A stretch of DNA of 64,000 nucleotides from Chimonanthus salicifolius (taxonomy: Eukaryota > Streptophyta > Magnoliopsida > Laurales > Calycanthaceae), in NCBI GenBank assembly GCA_013350335.1, contig CM023541.1, forward strand, positions 40,044,739 to 40,108,738, written 5' to 3'. Of the stretch, positions 11,328-22,424 are shown piece after piece (the first letter of the stretch is position 1; every line of letters starts with the position of its first letter). The notes under the pieces are model-generated. The model had not been told where the DNA came from and ran no database searches. It worked only from the letters and a program-made list of their open reading frames with translations. The translations under genes and the position numbers were made by a program.

Positions 11328-13978
11328 CTGATTGGAGTGTACTCCACTAAGGCGAGAGTGTGGTATGTCATGTGATAGATCAGAACACATCAGTATTTCC
11401 TTCATTGTGCTGCTTACATTCAGCTCAAATAGAGTCTTGACAGCAACAAGAGATCCAGACGCAAGCGTAGCAAGCATCCCAATCAAACCCTAAACACACC
11501 ATTAACAAAATCATATCTCAAGAAAAGCCAGAAATTGATTAAAACATGCATTTGAAGGCAAATCCATACAGTGTAAGTTGGTTGGCTTAGTGTTGCCCGA
11601 CTATGCAAAGCTAGAAGATGTGTAGATTGATGAATAACCCCATGCTTGCAAAGTTCATCCAGCATCTCAGAAGAACGACTTAGGCACTCCACTATTCTCA
11701 TCAAAATGAGAGCAACAGTTTCTACAAGCTGCAAATCATCATAAAGAAAAAGAAAAGAGGAATATAGTGATACTTCAAGAGGAGCGTCAATAAAGAACCA
11801 TCAATTAAAAAAACTTTAAAAAATAAAGGTTTTCATACCCTTCGATCCTCATATTGGAGAAGATTGCACAAAATGGGAATTGCCTCCATGACTTGTGCAG
11901 AACAATCAGAATGAAGCTTCCTGCATATGTTCGCCACAGTGGAAACAGCAACTCTCTGGTATGGATAAATGGAAAATCGGTCTATTACATGGTCCAGCTA
12001 AAAGATTGCAGCACATTCAGATTTTTCCATTTTAAGTGTGCAGTCCAACTTGCATCTTACATTGCCATCCTAAGCGAGTTAATTTCAAGTCTAGCAAGAT
12101 ACAAAACTTAAAGCTTGGGTGGAAAAGGGGAAATCCAAACAACAGGTGGATGTGGTAGAAGAACATTGCAAATATGGAATGAGTAATAAGTAGGTTCAAT
12201 CAGCAATTGAAGAATTCAGGAAATCAGTGTATTTTTTGTAGTAATTTTGGTAACTGATATATTAAGTAAGGATCAGCAGACGTAATGTGAAAATGGCTAT
12301 TCGAACGATGATTATGAAGGATCACTAGATAGATTTCTTAACAAAGACGTTCATTTAATGCATGTATTGTTAGCCCAATGAGAAGATCCCCCATTAAAGC
12401 ACAACAAGGCCATATAATCGCCAGATTGGAACTCACAATGGGTGATTTAACTAATTTTTCAAACAAGAAAGTATATTAGCAACCAAATCAGCAGACCGTA
12501 ACTTAGAGTGCAATGAATGTTGCACAACAAGCAGATCCTAATCAAACTTCTATTGACAAGAGTAATCTTGGCAAACAAGTAAGCATCTTCTTATACAACA
12601 AATGCAGTTGCCAAAGTGGGAAATGAATTCAAGAAGCAAAATAGGAAACTGAAATGAAAATGGTATATTGAAAAATCACAAGAAACATTTAACAATTGGA
12701 AATGAACAAAGAAATGCAATGTAAAAATTTGGGAAGCAATTGAGAAGCAAACTACGAAATGCATGGGAACTATTTTCGAACAACTAAGAAACAGAACATG
12801 AAAAACACATAATTCCTTATTGGTATACCGAGGGAAGATGCATTTATGAAAATTATAAAAAAAAAAAAAAAGTTGTTCTCATGTATTTGCTTTACATCAA
12901 ATTTCATTTCCTTAAAACTTGGAAGGTATTTCAAGTAATTGCAAAAATGTTTCCCAAAATATTTGAAAATATGTCATTTCCATCTTGGAAACACATTACT
13001 TGCTATAATAGCATTTCCTGTAAATATGCTACAACAAAACAAGCAATCTCAAGATCATTTTGTAATTCACACCATTTGTTGAACAATCAATGTAAGAACT
13101 AAAATTTACGCACCTGAACACTAGTAGAAAAGAAATCAATATAACTTAAGACTGCCATAATTGCACCAGCCTTCAAGCACGCAGCTGGATGATCACTGGA
13201 AATCTTCTCCAAGGCTTGTAAACACTACAAAAATAATCAATAAATTAAACAATAGTAAATAGATAGAAAGAAATAATACCTTCAACTGAGAAAAAAAAAA
13301 AAAAATAAAAGGATCAATAGAAGAGAAGAAATTAAACATCCAAACCTGCTCCGCAACGTCCAAATACTCAATAACCATCAACCGAGCACAAAGAACGGGA
13401 ACAGCATCATAACGAACAAGAATTGCAGAAGATCGCCTCGACATATCACACAGATAGGTAATTGCCCGGATAGCCAGAAGCATGATATCTGGGCTCCCCT
13501 CGTGGTTCACCAGCGAAACGAGGCAGGGAACAAAGGACTCAAATGAGAAGCCAGAAAGTGAGTCATCATTGCATAGCGACAAGACGTCGCATAGATCGGT
13601 GAGGGCAGCAAGCTGTGAGGAGGAGCCAGCATCGGCAGCCAAGTTCGGCAGGATTGCCTTGAACCGGGCCTGATTCTCACCAGAGAGCCGGCGGTGGATG
13701 TCGAGGTAGAACTTCCGGCGATGCTCAGCAGCGTCATCAATACCATCAGAATCACATGACCCATATGCAGAATCTTTCTCGGCTTCGCCTTCGGATCGGC
13801 CAGAGACTGACGCTGATGACGATGAGTCCATGTCGCAGTCGGGGGCTTCAGGGGCAGAATGAGAATTTGGGTTTGGAGCGGAAGAGCTAGAAGAACCAGT
13901 CTGGTATTCGGAACAGGCTCTCTTATCTGCAGGTAGCGATTCTGCAAGTTCGGCTCTTTTTCGCCCGCGATTTTCCAT
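11328..13978 (-). CDS. UPL4: HECT E3 ubiquitin ligase UPL4-like, N-terminal five exons only
   Basis: The product resembles the N terminus of plant UPL4, a HECT-type ubiquitin-protein ligase with armadillo-like repeats for substrate binding. Exons by splice sites and phase are 13,978-13,346, 13,224-13,114, 11,955-11,839, 11,728-11,570 and 11,489-11,328, all phase 0. They give 394 codons: residues 1-211, 212-248, 249-287, 288-340 and 341-394. The start MENRGRKRAE and the LPADKRAC block match UPL4 rather than UPL3. An acidic, Ser-rich region (about 50-85) ends in DSAYGSCDSD, then come helical repeats including MLLAIRAITYLCD, IEYLDVAEQCLQALEKIS and GVIHQSTHLLALHSRATLSQPTYT. Full UPL4 proteins are about 1,500 residues, so the later repeats and the C-terminal HECT domain with its catalytic Cys are missing. 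No further exon is visible in the 11.3 kb to the left. Either intron 5 is larger than 11 kb or the gene is truncated. The symbol is given by resemblance. Confidence 0.85.
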
Positions 13979-14128
13979 CTCGACGATTTCCTAATTGCCG
14001 ACCGTTTTATAGAATACCATCAAAGGTTTAGATGGCAAATTGGTAAAAAAAGAGGAAAGGTACAGATGATGGAAAAAGAGAGAGAAGAAGAAGCCGATGA
14101 AAATTAGAAACTGGACTTTCTCTTTCAT

Positions 14129-14135
14129 TTTATAG
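14129..14135 (-). promoter_or_regulatory. Candidate TATA box of the UPL4-like gene
   Basis: TATAAAA on the minus strand lies about 150 nt upstream of the ATG at 13,978. A second TATAAAA-like site near 14,004-14,010 is too close to the start codon to leave a normal leader. Placement is inferred from distance only. Confidence 0.35.
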
Positions 14136-16872
14136 AAGAAAGAAGAAGAAAGAAGGGAAGAAATACTAAAGCGAGTGGGAGACTATCGTAATTGGAACTC
14201 TTTCTTCTTTATTATTTGACTGCAACCACCGTTTATTTAGGTGCAAATGAATATCTACATGCTTAAGAAAAATGGGCCACGTTGATCATAGATTTGTGGC
14301 CCATAAATAGAATTCAGAGATTTACGGTTGGCTAAATAGAGGTGGAATTTCTTCAATCGGTTACTTATCTCTTGTTGAAATTACAATACACCCACAGCCC
14401 TATGGTTCAATGGGTTGAGCCAGTTAGCAGGCCTGGTATGGCTCTTTATGTCCTAGGATTTGGGCTTTAGTTAATTGAATTTGTGCCGCCTCATTATTAG
14501 TTGAGTCTGGTTTGACCCTCTAATTCATTATAATCAAGATGTTGAGGTGTGTTACCCGATTAATTCTTAAGACACGTGTAAACTTCTTGATTAATACATT
14601 TCGGGTAAGTTCTATGAGAAGCGACCCTTTGAGATTAAGCGTGAATTGAACACAAGAGCCCCGCTTCTTGAGACAGGTTTTTGGCGGTCAGATCAACCCT
14701 AAAACCTCTAATTTTTTTGCTTGTAGAATTGTGGGTTGGTGTTGTATTGTGACGTGTCATCGGTGGGACTAGTTTAGATGTCAATTTTATGATAATAATA
14801 TTTTGAACAAGCATTTCATATATGGGTTGGATTTAATGATAGTAATAATTTGATCAAAGTATTTCGTGATGCAATAGTAAGGTATCTCCTTTTGCTGTTC
14901 AGTTACGGGCTATTAACAACCGTTTTCAATTGTTGTTCCCCTTCCAAAGGTAGGTTCTTATATATTACTCACCCATCCACCATTGAAAACATCATTTCCT
15001 GTCTGACTTGCATGTGTTAAGTATGTCGCTAATGTTCATCCTCAATCAGGATCAAATTCTCCATGAGATTCATAGTTGTATTACAACTAGCTTCCTTGTT
15101 CTATGACATAGCGGATTCAGAATTGTTTTTCATTCCAAAGCATAATTTGTATACATGCGCTTATTAGTTTGGAATTCGATCCAGCAATAAAGCCATCCCT
15201 ACACTCTCAAATCAATCTAACGAGCCTCTTATCCATCTCATTCAATGCTAAGGTACAGGGTTTCAATTGTTGGCCATTTATAAGATGGATTGAGTTAATC
15301 ATCATTGTCGTTATCATCACAATGTCATTTATTCCATCAATTTGATGTTAGATAATTATATTTGGATTTGTTATGTCTCTTTGATTTACTATCTATTTGA
15401 TACTAATAAAATTTAAATTCACAACCTTAAAGTTGCAACAAGAATTACTTACCAATCATCCTCAAAAGGGTTGAACTATAAATGTCACACAAAGTAACTA
15501 CAGCTTGAGCATGACTCTTTCTTTCCAAATGTGTGTCTTAGGCTTGCCTTAAATAGAAACAAGTTAACATAAATACTGAACTAAGTGGATTATCTTAAGA
15601 TAATGTATTTATTGATAATTATTCTTTCATTGAAAAAGGTTTGGGAGGAGAAAAAGAAATATGGGATAACCGGTCAGATGCCTAAAGAGTTGAATACATG
15701 ATGTAAGACATTAAACTTAATGCAAGGACTGTGGAGAGAGTGCCATGTAGCACTTAACACCTCTTAAACTATGGTCGTATAATGTATATGATGTTATTTT
15801 CATGCTATTTCACAAAAATATAAAAAGTAAAAGTAACTTCATATCTTTTTTTAAAAATAGTAATCAGTTATTGAAAAATTATCTTGTATTATTAATTAAA
15901 ATAGAATTTTAAGTATTAAAACTCAGTGTATATAGAATATTATTATTTTCATAAACTAATGAGAAACTAAATGATTTTTAATGGGAGAAGATATTTATGT
16001 GTGAGAGAGAGGGGGCATGTCTGGTAACATTCATAGCTTCTAAACCTCCATTTGTATAATTTATAAGATTTTTAAAGTGTGAAAACCTTTATTTTAATAG
16101 ACAAATCAAGTAAACGGAGTTCATGTGCGCTCAAACACAAATAGACACACATTAATGAGTTCTTCAAAGGTTCGTTGGTCTCACAATTAATTAAAGTAAA
16201 TGACAAAAGTGCATGTGGGTTAAAACTTATCATTCAGTGAAGAATCGTTGAAAATGAAAAGTGTTAGTTGTTATGATTTTAATAAATAAATGAGTTGATC
16301 TAATAATGAGAATATGAAGTAAAATAATTGATATCTATAAAAGAAAGTAAAAAGATGATCACCACACATGGTATTACTATGTGCACTTAGGTTAGAGCCC
16401 ATTAATGACTGTGATGAGTGAGTGAGAAAGTTTTTTTATCATTCAAAAGATGGTTTTTGTTTATATGGTACATAAAAAATCATCTTTATTGAATTAATCA
16501 ATTCATACTTTTTAAACTTTCAAAATTCTATTACTTTAAATTATTTTTAATTTACAGTTTATTGTTTTTAAAAATCTAGCCTGATTAATCCATTTAAGAT
16601 AACATTTTATAAACCCCATATTCAAATTGAGATTTTTTGAGTTATTTAGTTAGCACGACTGATGATCATTTCTAAAAGGAGCAAATAATAATGGTTACTC
16701 CCATAAGAACTTGGACAACGGAAGATATCCAGACAATGGAAGTTATATGGGAATTCAACACTTGGTCAACCATGTCCCATAGATTGCTTGATGGTATACT
16801 TGCCTTAATGGAAATCCAATTCTATGGATGGAAAATTTGCTAAACGTGGCAAGAAAATCGTACTCTTTCAAT
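14136..16872. other. AT-rich intergenic spacer
   Basis: Upstream spacer of the UPL4-like gene. No protein-coding exon, RNA gene or bounded transposon could be supported. A pyrimidine-purine patch (about 14,060-14,210) probably belongs to the UPL4 leader or promoter. The rest is AT-rich with short low-complexity runs. Confidence 0.4.
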
Positions 16873-16886
16873 ACTATTTTGTTGCA

Positions 16887-17070
16887 AGCCACGTGGCAGC
16901 AAGGTCCTCCAAAAATTCCTGTCAGTTTCTTTGGAATATTTTTTTTTTAAGATATATATAGAGTAAGATTCGATCGTTTGAATTCAACGTATGTATAAGA
17001 AAGTGTGTACATGTCTTGAACGACTAATCGGACGAGACACCTGAACACTTTCCATCATAAAAAAAAAAAA
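16887..17070 (+). mobile_element. Short poly(A) retroelement with target duplication
   Basis: This 184-bp insert ends in a poly(A) run of about 12 and is flanked by a perfect 14-bp direct repeat, ACTATTTTGTTGCA, at 16,873-16,886 and 17,071-17,084. The structure is that of a SINE or a truncated LINE. Unlike the other short elements here I see no convincing tRNA-type box A and box B at its head, so the family is unknown. Confidence 0.55.
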
Positions 17071-17084
17071 ACTATTTTGTTGCA

Positions 17085-17835
17085 TCCCTAACATTTAACG
17101 ATAAAGGACTCAATGGTTTAGGTTGACAAATGATTTTCCAATAAACATATGGTGACCCAAAGAATCATGGATCAAGACTTGATAGGTCAAACAAAGAGGG
17201 TGAAGTCAAATTTTCAATTTTTTTTTTCAAGACTCAGGTAAATTATTGGATTGGGTCAATCAAATCACTTATCAAGTCAACTAGGTAACTCGATTGAATT
17301 TTATATAATAATTTTGTGAAACCTATAAATCTATCTAATAAAAATATAGAAATTACTAAAAATATATAAAATTAAAAGAACATCTAAACAAAGTCATTTT
17401 TCATAGAAAAAAATGTAAAGCTTCTACTATAATTATTAAAATAAATATTGTCATAAGTCCTAAATCATCCATAAGTATATAATCATCACCAAAAAAACTA
17501 ATGTTTGTTCACCAAAGCCTCAGTTTTTTAATGATATAAAAAATACCTATTTTCTTTTAAAGATATAATTTACTAATCAAATGATTTTATTGTTGCTCGA
17601 CATAGTAAACTCAACGTGGCATTAGATTGGAGATGATCACATGACTGCCCTTTTTCCATTCCTAGTGGCAGACAGACCCGTAGGAAAAAATATAAATATA
17701 AGCAAGTACTACCATGCTGAGATAAATAGGTGAAAACAGGGTAAATGGCGACGAATTGTTCAACACGTTGTTGAATTTGAATTAAACTTTGAAATATAGC
17801 CATTTAATAAGGATCAACCTAAACCATTGGATGGT
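17085..17835. other. AT-rich spacer, no gene seen
   Basis: AT-rich DNA with homopolymer runs. Short frames, such as the one on the minus strand at 17,573-17,803, show no recognisable domain. Confidence 0.4.
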
Positions 17836-17839
17836 GTCA

Positions 17840-18220
17840 AAAGGAGGCTGAATGGTATTAGGAAATAAAACACAAAAATCACAAACTCAATCTCATATAA
17901 TAATATAGAGATTTATGTGGTACGGTAAAATCTAGTGATGCACAATTTCACTGTGAAGAAAAAAATACTCAACAACATATTATACTGATTCCCAATCTTT
18001 TTCCTATGTCCGGTTTACAGTCTCTCATTTTCTCTCCTCTCTCTGAGAAAAAAATTCACAACAATAAAAACCCTAGAGAAAAATATCCCTTATACGTTGG
18101 GCATTATAAATAACACAGATAGGCTTGTTGGGCCTTACATAAACACATCCTGGCGCAATAAAGAACTTTTTGGACAAACCCAACAAATGGATGGCTTAGC
18201 TTGCATAAGCAAGTACTTAC
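17840..18220 (-). repeat. Copia-like LTR relic
   Basis: The stretch contains GATTTATGTGGTACGG, a CT-rich block with TCTCTCATTTTCTCTCC, then AACCCTAGAGAAAAAT and a CCTTATA-type end. The same order occurs at 57,140-57,440. It is the antisense layout often seen in plant Copia LTRs. Neither copy has a visible internal domain. Confidence 0.4.
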
Positions 18221-18675
18221 CAATATCAGTAAATGGATTTGAACAAAGATTTTTATTTAAAACAGATCAGGTTTGGACTTTTATTTAAAGCCCGCCGAGG
18301 ATCATAATTGGCCATAGGAATTTGTTCAGCCTGAGTCCAATCCATAGGGACCAATCGTTCGGTATTGGTCCCAACTGCTTGCAAACATGCCCATCTGCAA
18401 TGCAGATTGCTTGCAGTCCAATCTTGGTTCTGCAGATTAGATGCGAACTGTAAGTTGTAACCCAGTCTGAGACCCGACAGGTCTAGTGAGCATCTGGATA
18501 CAGACCATACCGACTTTCAGGCCCAATGTTGGAGTCTAGTTAACAGTCTTTGTTTTGGAGTCTAATTAACATTCGATGCTCGCGGTTTGTATGGAGCTGG
18601 GTATATCTAGAGCTTTATATAACACTTTCGTACTTGGAGAGAGCCTGGGGTCTTGGGATTCTTTGTCGTAAATAA
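18221..18675. other. Spacer, no gene seen
   Basis: Mixed-composition spacer. No exon, RNA gene or bounded element could be supported. Confidence 0.35.
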
Positions 18676-18990
18676 AAAGTCTTTGGTTTGACTTTTATGT
18701 AGTTTACTCCTTTACCCACACTTGTATTAAAATGAAGAGGGTGGTGAACAAGAAATGCACCTAGAACCATATTGCGGGAAGAGGAGGAGAAGTGGGTAAG
18801 ACATTTTATTAGAACAATGGGGGGAGTAAGAATTGCACCAACAGCTTAAAGTGAAAGAGGAAGAATGACTTTCAATAGAAGGAGAATCCTATTTTGGAAT
18901 ACCCAAGAACTCTTAAAAGATTCACAACCCAAGAAATGGCTTGGCATTTTGAAAAGCAACCAGAGATGGAGAACCCAACTTCTTTTTGAT
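18676..18990. repeat. Copy A of a 315-bp dispersed duplicate
   Basis: Closely matches 31,185-31,497 along its full length in the same orientation, including GAGGGTGGTG, AATGCACCTAGAACCA, GAAGGAGAATCCTATTTTGG and AAAAGATTCACAACCCAAG. No terminal repeats or poly(A) tail were found. It may be a transposon fragment or the remains of an additional NF-YB locus duplication. Confidence 0.6.
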
Positions 18991-19067
18991 TAGCCACACT
19001 TCCTCCATTACACCACTCTATGGCTCTAACTTCCGAAAGTTAGAAGGCTCACTTGGTCTGTATGCAA

Positions 19068-19226
19068 GGCCAGTTCTGAGATCTCTTAAAATCTCAAGGG
19101 CTCTAGGCAGAGTGAGATTTCAGGGCCCCTTTGAGACTTGTATATTAAGAAGTTTAAGTGTAGGGGGCCCTTTCTGTATGGGAGTTCTAGGCGGCGGCCT
19201 ACGCCGCCTATACCCAGCACTGGCCC
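19068..19226. mobile_element. Probable hAT-type MITE
   Basis: Imperfect terminal inverted repeats start GGCCAGTTCTGAG and end with the complement of GGGCCAGTGCTGGG. A strong internal palindrome, TAGGCGGC-N7-GCCGCCTA, lies at about 19,190-19,212. The ends resemble the GGGCCGG-type hAT termini common in plants. The flanking 8-bp duplication is poor, so the exact borders are uncertain. Confidence 0.4.
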
Positions 19227-19499
19227 TATGTGTTTGTTGGCATTCACATCATTGTTAACTATCGATGAATGTCCGAAGTAATTTTGATGTTGCTTTGTCT
19301 AAAAATTGCTCATATATCCGGTGTTATATGTACTCAGTCTTTTTTTATAATATAAATATCAACTACTCTCTTAAAAATAAAGATCATGGAAAGTTAAGTA
19401 TGAGCTCCCACTCATTTCATCTCTCTCTTTCTAGTTTTATCTTGTTAAAATTATGGATTTAGTCGAGTAACCAATTTGTAGATTTTTGAGAATTTCAAC

Positions 19500-19890
19500 T
19501 TATTTAATAATGATTTAAATTAACTTAATTTTTTTTATATTTTTATGATGGAGTGGGAGAACCGGGAGGAGAACCCTACTTGAGTTCAATTTAGACTTTT
19601 CCAATACTTTGCAAATTGAGTGGATAATTTTAGAACTCCAAGCCACTCTATTTGGAAAGGATTTGCTCATAAAAATTTGATCCCGACTATACAATTTTAG
19701 AATATGTATGTAAAAAATAATAGATAGATAACATTTTAACTTCATTTATTTATTTAGCCTTTTAATTTTGGATCTTGAAAATTGAATGGCACGTCTTATT
19801 TTACAAAGTAACAATGTTTTTATGAAAGAGTTCCCTTTGAACTATACTATTCATGAATTTCTTAATTTATTTTATCATAGTTGAATTATA
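19500..19890 (+). repeat. Duplicated NF-YB upstream region
   Basis: This stretch aligns with about 28,485-28,800 in the same orientation and the same position relative to NF-YB sequence. Shared words include AATAATAGATAGATA, TTTAGTCTTTTAAT-like, TGAAAATTGAAT and GTTTCCTTTGAACTATA-like blocks. It shows that the pseudogene at 19,936 arose by DNA-level duplication of the locus, not by reverse transcription. The promoter-proximal part (about 28,810-29,470 in the parent) is deleted here. Confidence 0.6.
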
Positions 19891-19935
19891 TTATCCGTAC
19901 TAATACTTACACCGTAAATATCTTTTTATACACAC

Positions 19936-20301
19936 TAGTGCCGGTGAAACCCAGAGGTGAGAGTGTAAAAGTGGGGTAGAGCAGAGCACTCGTCCGTGAG
20001 CAGGACCGTGCTTCCTGCCTATTACCAGCGTAGGACGGCTGATGAAGAAGACGATCCTTGCCAACATCTGGATCGCTAAGGAGACTATGCAGGAATGTGT
20101 GTATGAATTCATATGTGCGTATGAATTCATCAGCTTGGTCTACCAGTGAGTGAGTAGACTCATCCTCTACTGTAATTTCTTACTTCTAGTTTTTGTGAGT
20201 TTCAATTGAGCTTTCTTGAATTGTATGGTTTTGCCGCGGAGCATATGGCTAGTGATAAATGACAAATGGAGAAGAGGTAGATAATTACCGGGGATGGCTC
20301 G
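19936..20301 (+). pseudogene. NF-YB pseudogene (exon 1, intron and part of exon 2)
   Basis: The DNA aligns with 29,468-29,830 of the intact NF-YB gene: exon 1 from the GGTGAGCCCGGGAG-like start, the exon 1 donor, the first coding intron, and exon 2 to about GGGGATG. Exon 1 lost its start codon region, gained frameshifting indels and has a short duplication GAATTCAT-ATGTGCGT-ATGAATTCAT near 20,105-20,131. The presence of the intron excludes a processed pseudogene. It continues into an inverted copy of itself at about 20,326-20,494. It cannot encode a histone-fold protein. Confidence 0.8.
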
Positions 20302-20494
20302 ATGTATTCTTCACAATGGAGACCCTGGGTTCAAAGAATACATCGAGCCACTCAAACATAGTAATTGTCTTCCTCTTCTCCGATTGGCATTTATAACTCG
20401 CCATATGCCCCGCGACAAAATCATACAATTCAAGAAAGCTCAATTGAAACTCATAAAAACCAAAGGATGACTCTACTCACTTGGTGGTGATGAA
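20131..20494. repeat. Inverted repeat made of NF-YB sequence
   Basis: The left arm (about 20,131-20,313) and right arm (about 20,326-20,494) are reverse complements over roughly 150 bp, with scattered mismatches and one gap of about 22 nt missing from the right arm. Matching blocks include GGCTCGATGTATTCTT, GGAGAAGAGG, GCATATGGC, AATTGAGCTTTCTTGAATTGTATG and the exon 1 end ATCAGCTT. A spacer of about 12-25 bp sits at the centre. Transcribed through, it would form a long hairpin carrying NF-YB exon 1-end and exon 2 sequence. Confidence 0.75.
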
Positions 20495-20499
20495 GCTGA

Positions 20500-20797
20500 T
20501 TTTTGAAGCTCCGAAACTTCTCTCTTAATTCTTTGAGTACGATTTTTAAAGTCCAAAACTACAACCTTTTCACTTAAAATCAGTCCCAGAGTTCATAAAA
20601 TTCAAAGTAGATAAATTTTGATACCTTATTTGTAAAAATGGGTCTAGAAACGGCTTTGTTTGAAAATCTCACTTTATAGCTCACTTTGTTTGAACGAATT
20701 TTTAGTTCCTTCGAACAATTTTTTTTCCAGATGCGGTGTTTTTAAGTCGAAGGACAAAATGGTAATTTCCATCAACTTTGGAAAACGGGTGTGTAGG
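20500..20797. other. Spacer between the NF-YB hairpin and the LTR nest
   Basis: AT-rich sequence without a recognisable gene. It ends at the presumed target site GTAGG of the outer LTR. Confidence 0.35.
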
Positions 20798-21619
20798 TGT
20801 GATGCCCCAAAATTTTAGAAATTTCTAAAATTGAATTTGTATTTATTAATTGAGATTAATGTGAATTAATCAATTAATTAAGAGAGATGTGGTGAATTTA
20901 ATGGAAAAATTAAGAGGAATTAAATTATGAAATTAATTTAATTGGAATCAGTGATGTGGCCGTCACGCCACATAGCAGGGACTCAGATGGCATACACTAA
21001 TGGCTTAAGGTCAAAGAGGGAAATGGGAAAAGCCACCACTTAGCTTTGACTAAGTCACACGGCAACTCCCTCCCCCTAAGTTTCATGCGCACGACAGTGT
21101 GGCATTCCACATCATGCGCACGCCACTTCCCCATTGTGCTCACGGCAGTTTTCCCTATTTTCCATCTTACTTGTGCACGGCAAAGTCTCCCACTCTTTCA
21201 TTCGCACAACTCCCTATTCCTCTCCATTCACACGGCAGTGCCACTTTCTCCACTAAGAACCCATCTCCCTGCTGTGAAAGCTAATAAGGAAAGCGAAGAA
21301 GGAAAGAGGAAGAGGATTACGGAAAGTGTCTTGTAAGGTTGGTTCGATTTCTAAATTAAATACCGATTCGGAAATTGTCGGGTATTCTCCCCAATTCAGG
21401 AATCGGGTTCAAATCCATGAAACTGCATGTTAAATTGTAAATATTAATCCTTAAGGACGTGAGTAATCACGTAGAGAATAAATCTGAAAGGTTGGATTTA
21501 AAGATTAAGTCAAATACCCTACCCTTATGTGAATCCCGAGTTCAGAGAATTCGATTCACACTCTGCAGTTTTTGCAGAGTGACTGTCTGAAGAAGACAGG
21601 CTTCGGAACCATCCGAGGG

Positions 21620-22245
21620 AACAACAGTGTTTCGAGAACCCTCGGAAGGAATATTGTCTCGGAACCTAGCTCGGACATTTCGAGGCCAAGTTTCGAGGAG
21701 ACTGTAAAACCAGAGAACTTTTAAACAAACTTAAAAAATTTGGTTAAGTCTATCTGAGAATTGAACTCTCGGAACCTGGCTCGGAAGTACCGAGGCCAAG
21801 TCCCGAGCATTGCTATATAAGTAAAGTCAGTAACTCTCTCAGAAGTACCGAGAGAGGGTTAGTAGTTCCGAAGTTTCGGAACATGGCTCGCAAGTACTGA
21901 GGCCAAGTTCCCAGTAATGAGATACAGAAGTGAAGTCTATAAGCTTTGGAAGTACCGAGGAAATGTTAGAGAACCGAAGTCTCGGAACATGGTTCGGAAG
22001 TACCGAGACCAAGTTCTGAGCAATGTATTATGTAACCAAAATCAGTGGAGCTCTTGGAAGTGCCGAGAGAGGACTTGAAACTCCGAAACCTCGGAACTTG
22101 ATTCAAGAGTACCGAAGGCAAGTTCCGAGAAGAACATTGTATGAATAGAATCAGTAGGTTTCTCGGAAGTACCAAGAGAGGACCTGAAGTACCGAACCCT
22201 CGGAACTTGATTCGAAAGTATCGAAGGCAAGTTTCGAGCAGACCA
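21620..22245 (+). repeat. Tandem repeat of about 107 bp with TCGGAAGTACCGA palindromes
   Basis: Units beginning TCTCGGAAGTACCGAG-like recur near 21,837, 21,944, 22,051 and 22,160, a spacing of 107-109 bp. Each unit has a second block of the type CTCGGAAC-TGG-TCGGAAGTACCGAGGC and AAGTTCCGAG. The array lies within the outer solo LTR and has no convincing coding capacity. Confidence 0.7.
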
Positions 22246-22424
22246 GCGAACTAGTGTGCTTCGGAATGATCCGAAAGAGACTCTGATGTTCTGAAGCTTC
22301 GGAAGTTCCGAGGAATAGATGATCTAAGTTCCGAACCCAGTGTTATTAAATCCACATGTTGGACTGGACATGTAGCACCCCCACCCAAAGGTCCCACATC
22401 GGTTGGGAGTTTGGGTGATGGGGG

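Noticed and set aside
13507..13947. Frame of 146 codons on the minus strand
   Set aside because: Alternative frame within exon 1 of the UPL4-like gene; the exon 1 frame matches the family, this one does not.
21620..22245. CRISPR-like repeat-spacer look
   Set aside because: Units are about 107 bp, imperfect throughout and lie in a plant LTR; no unique spacers or cas genes.
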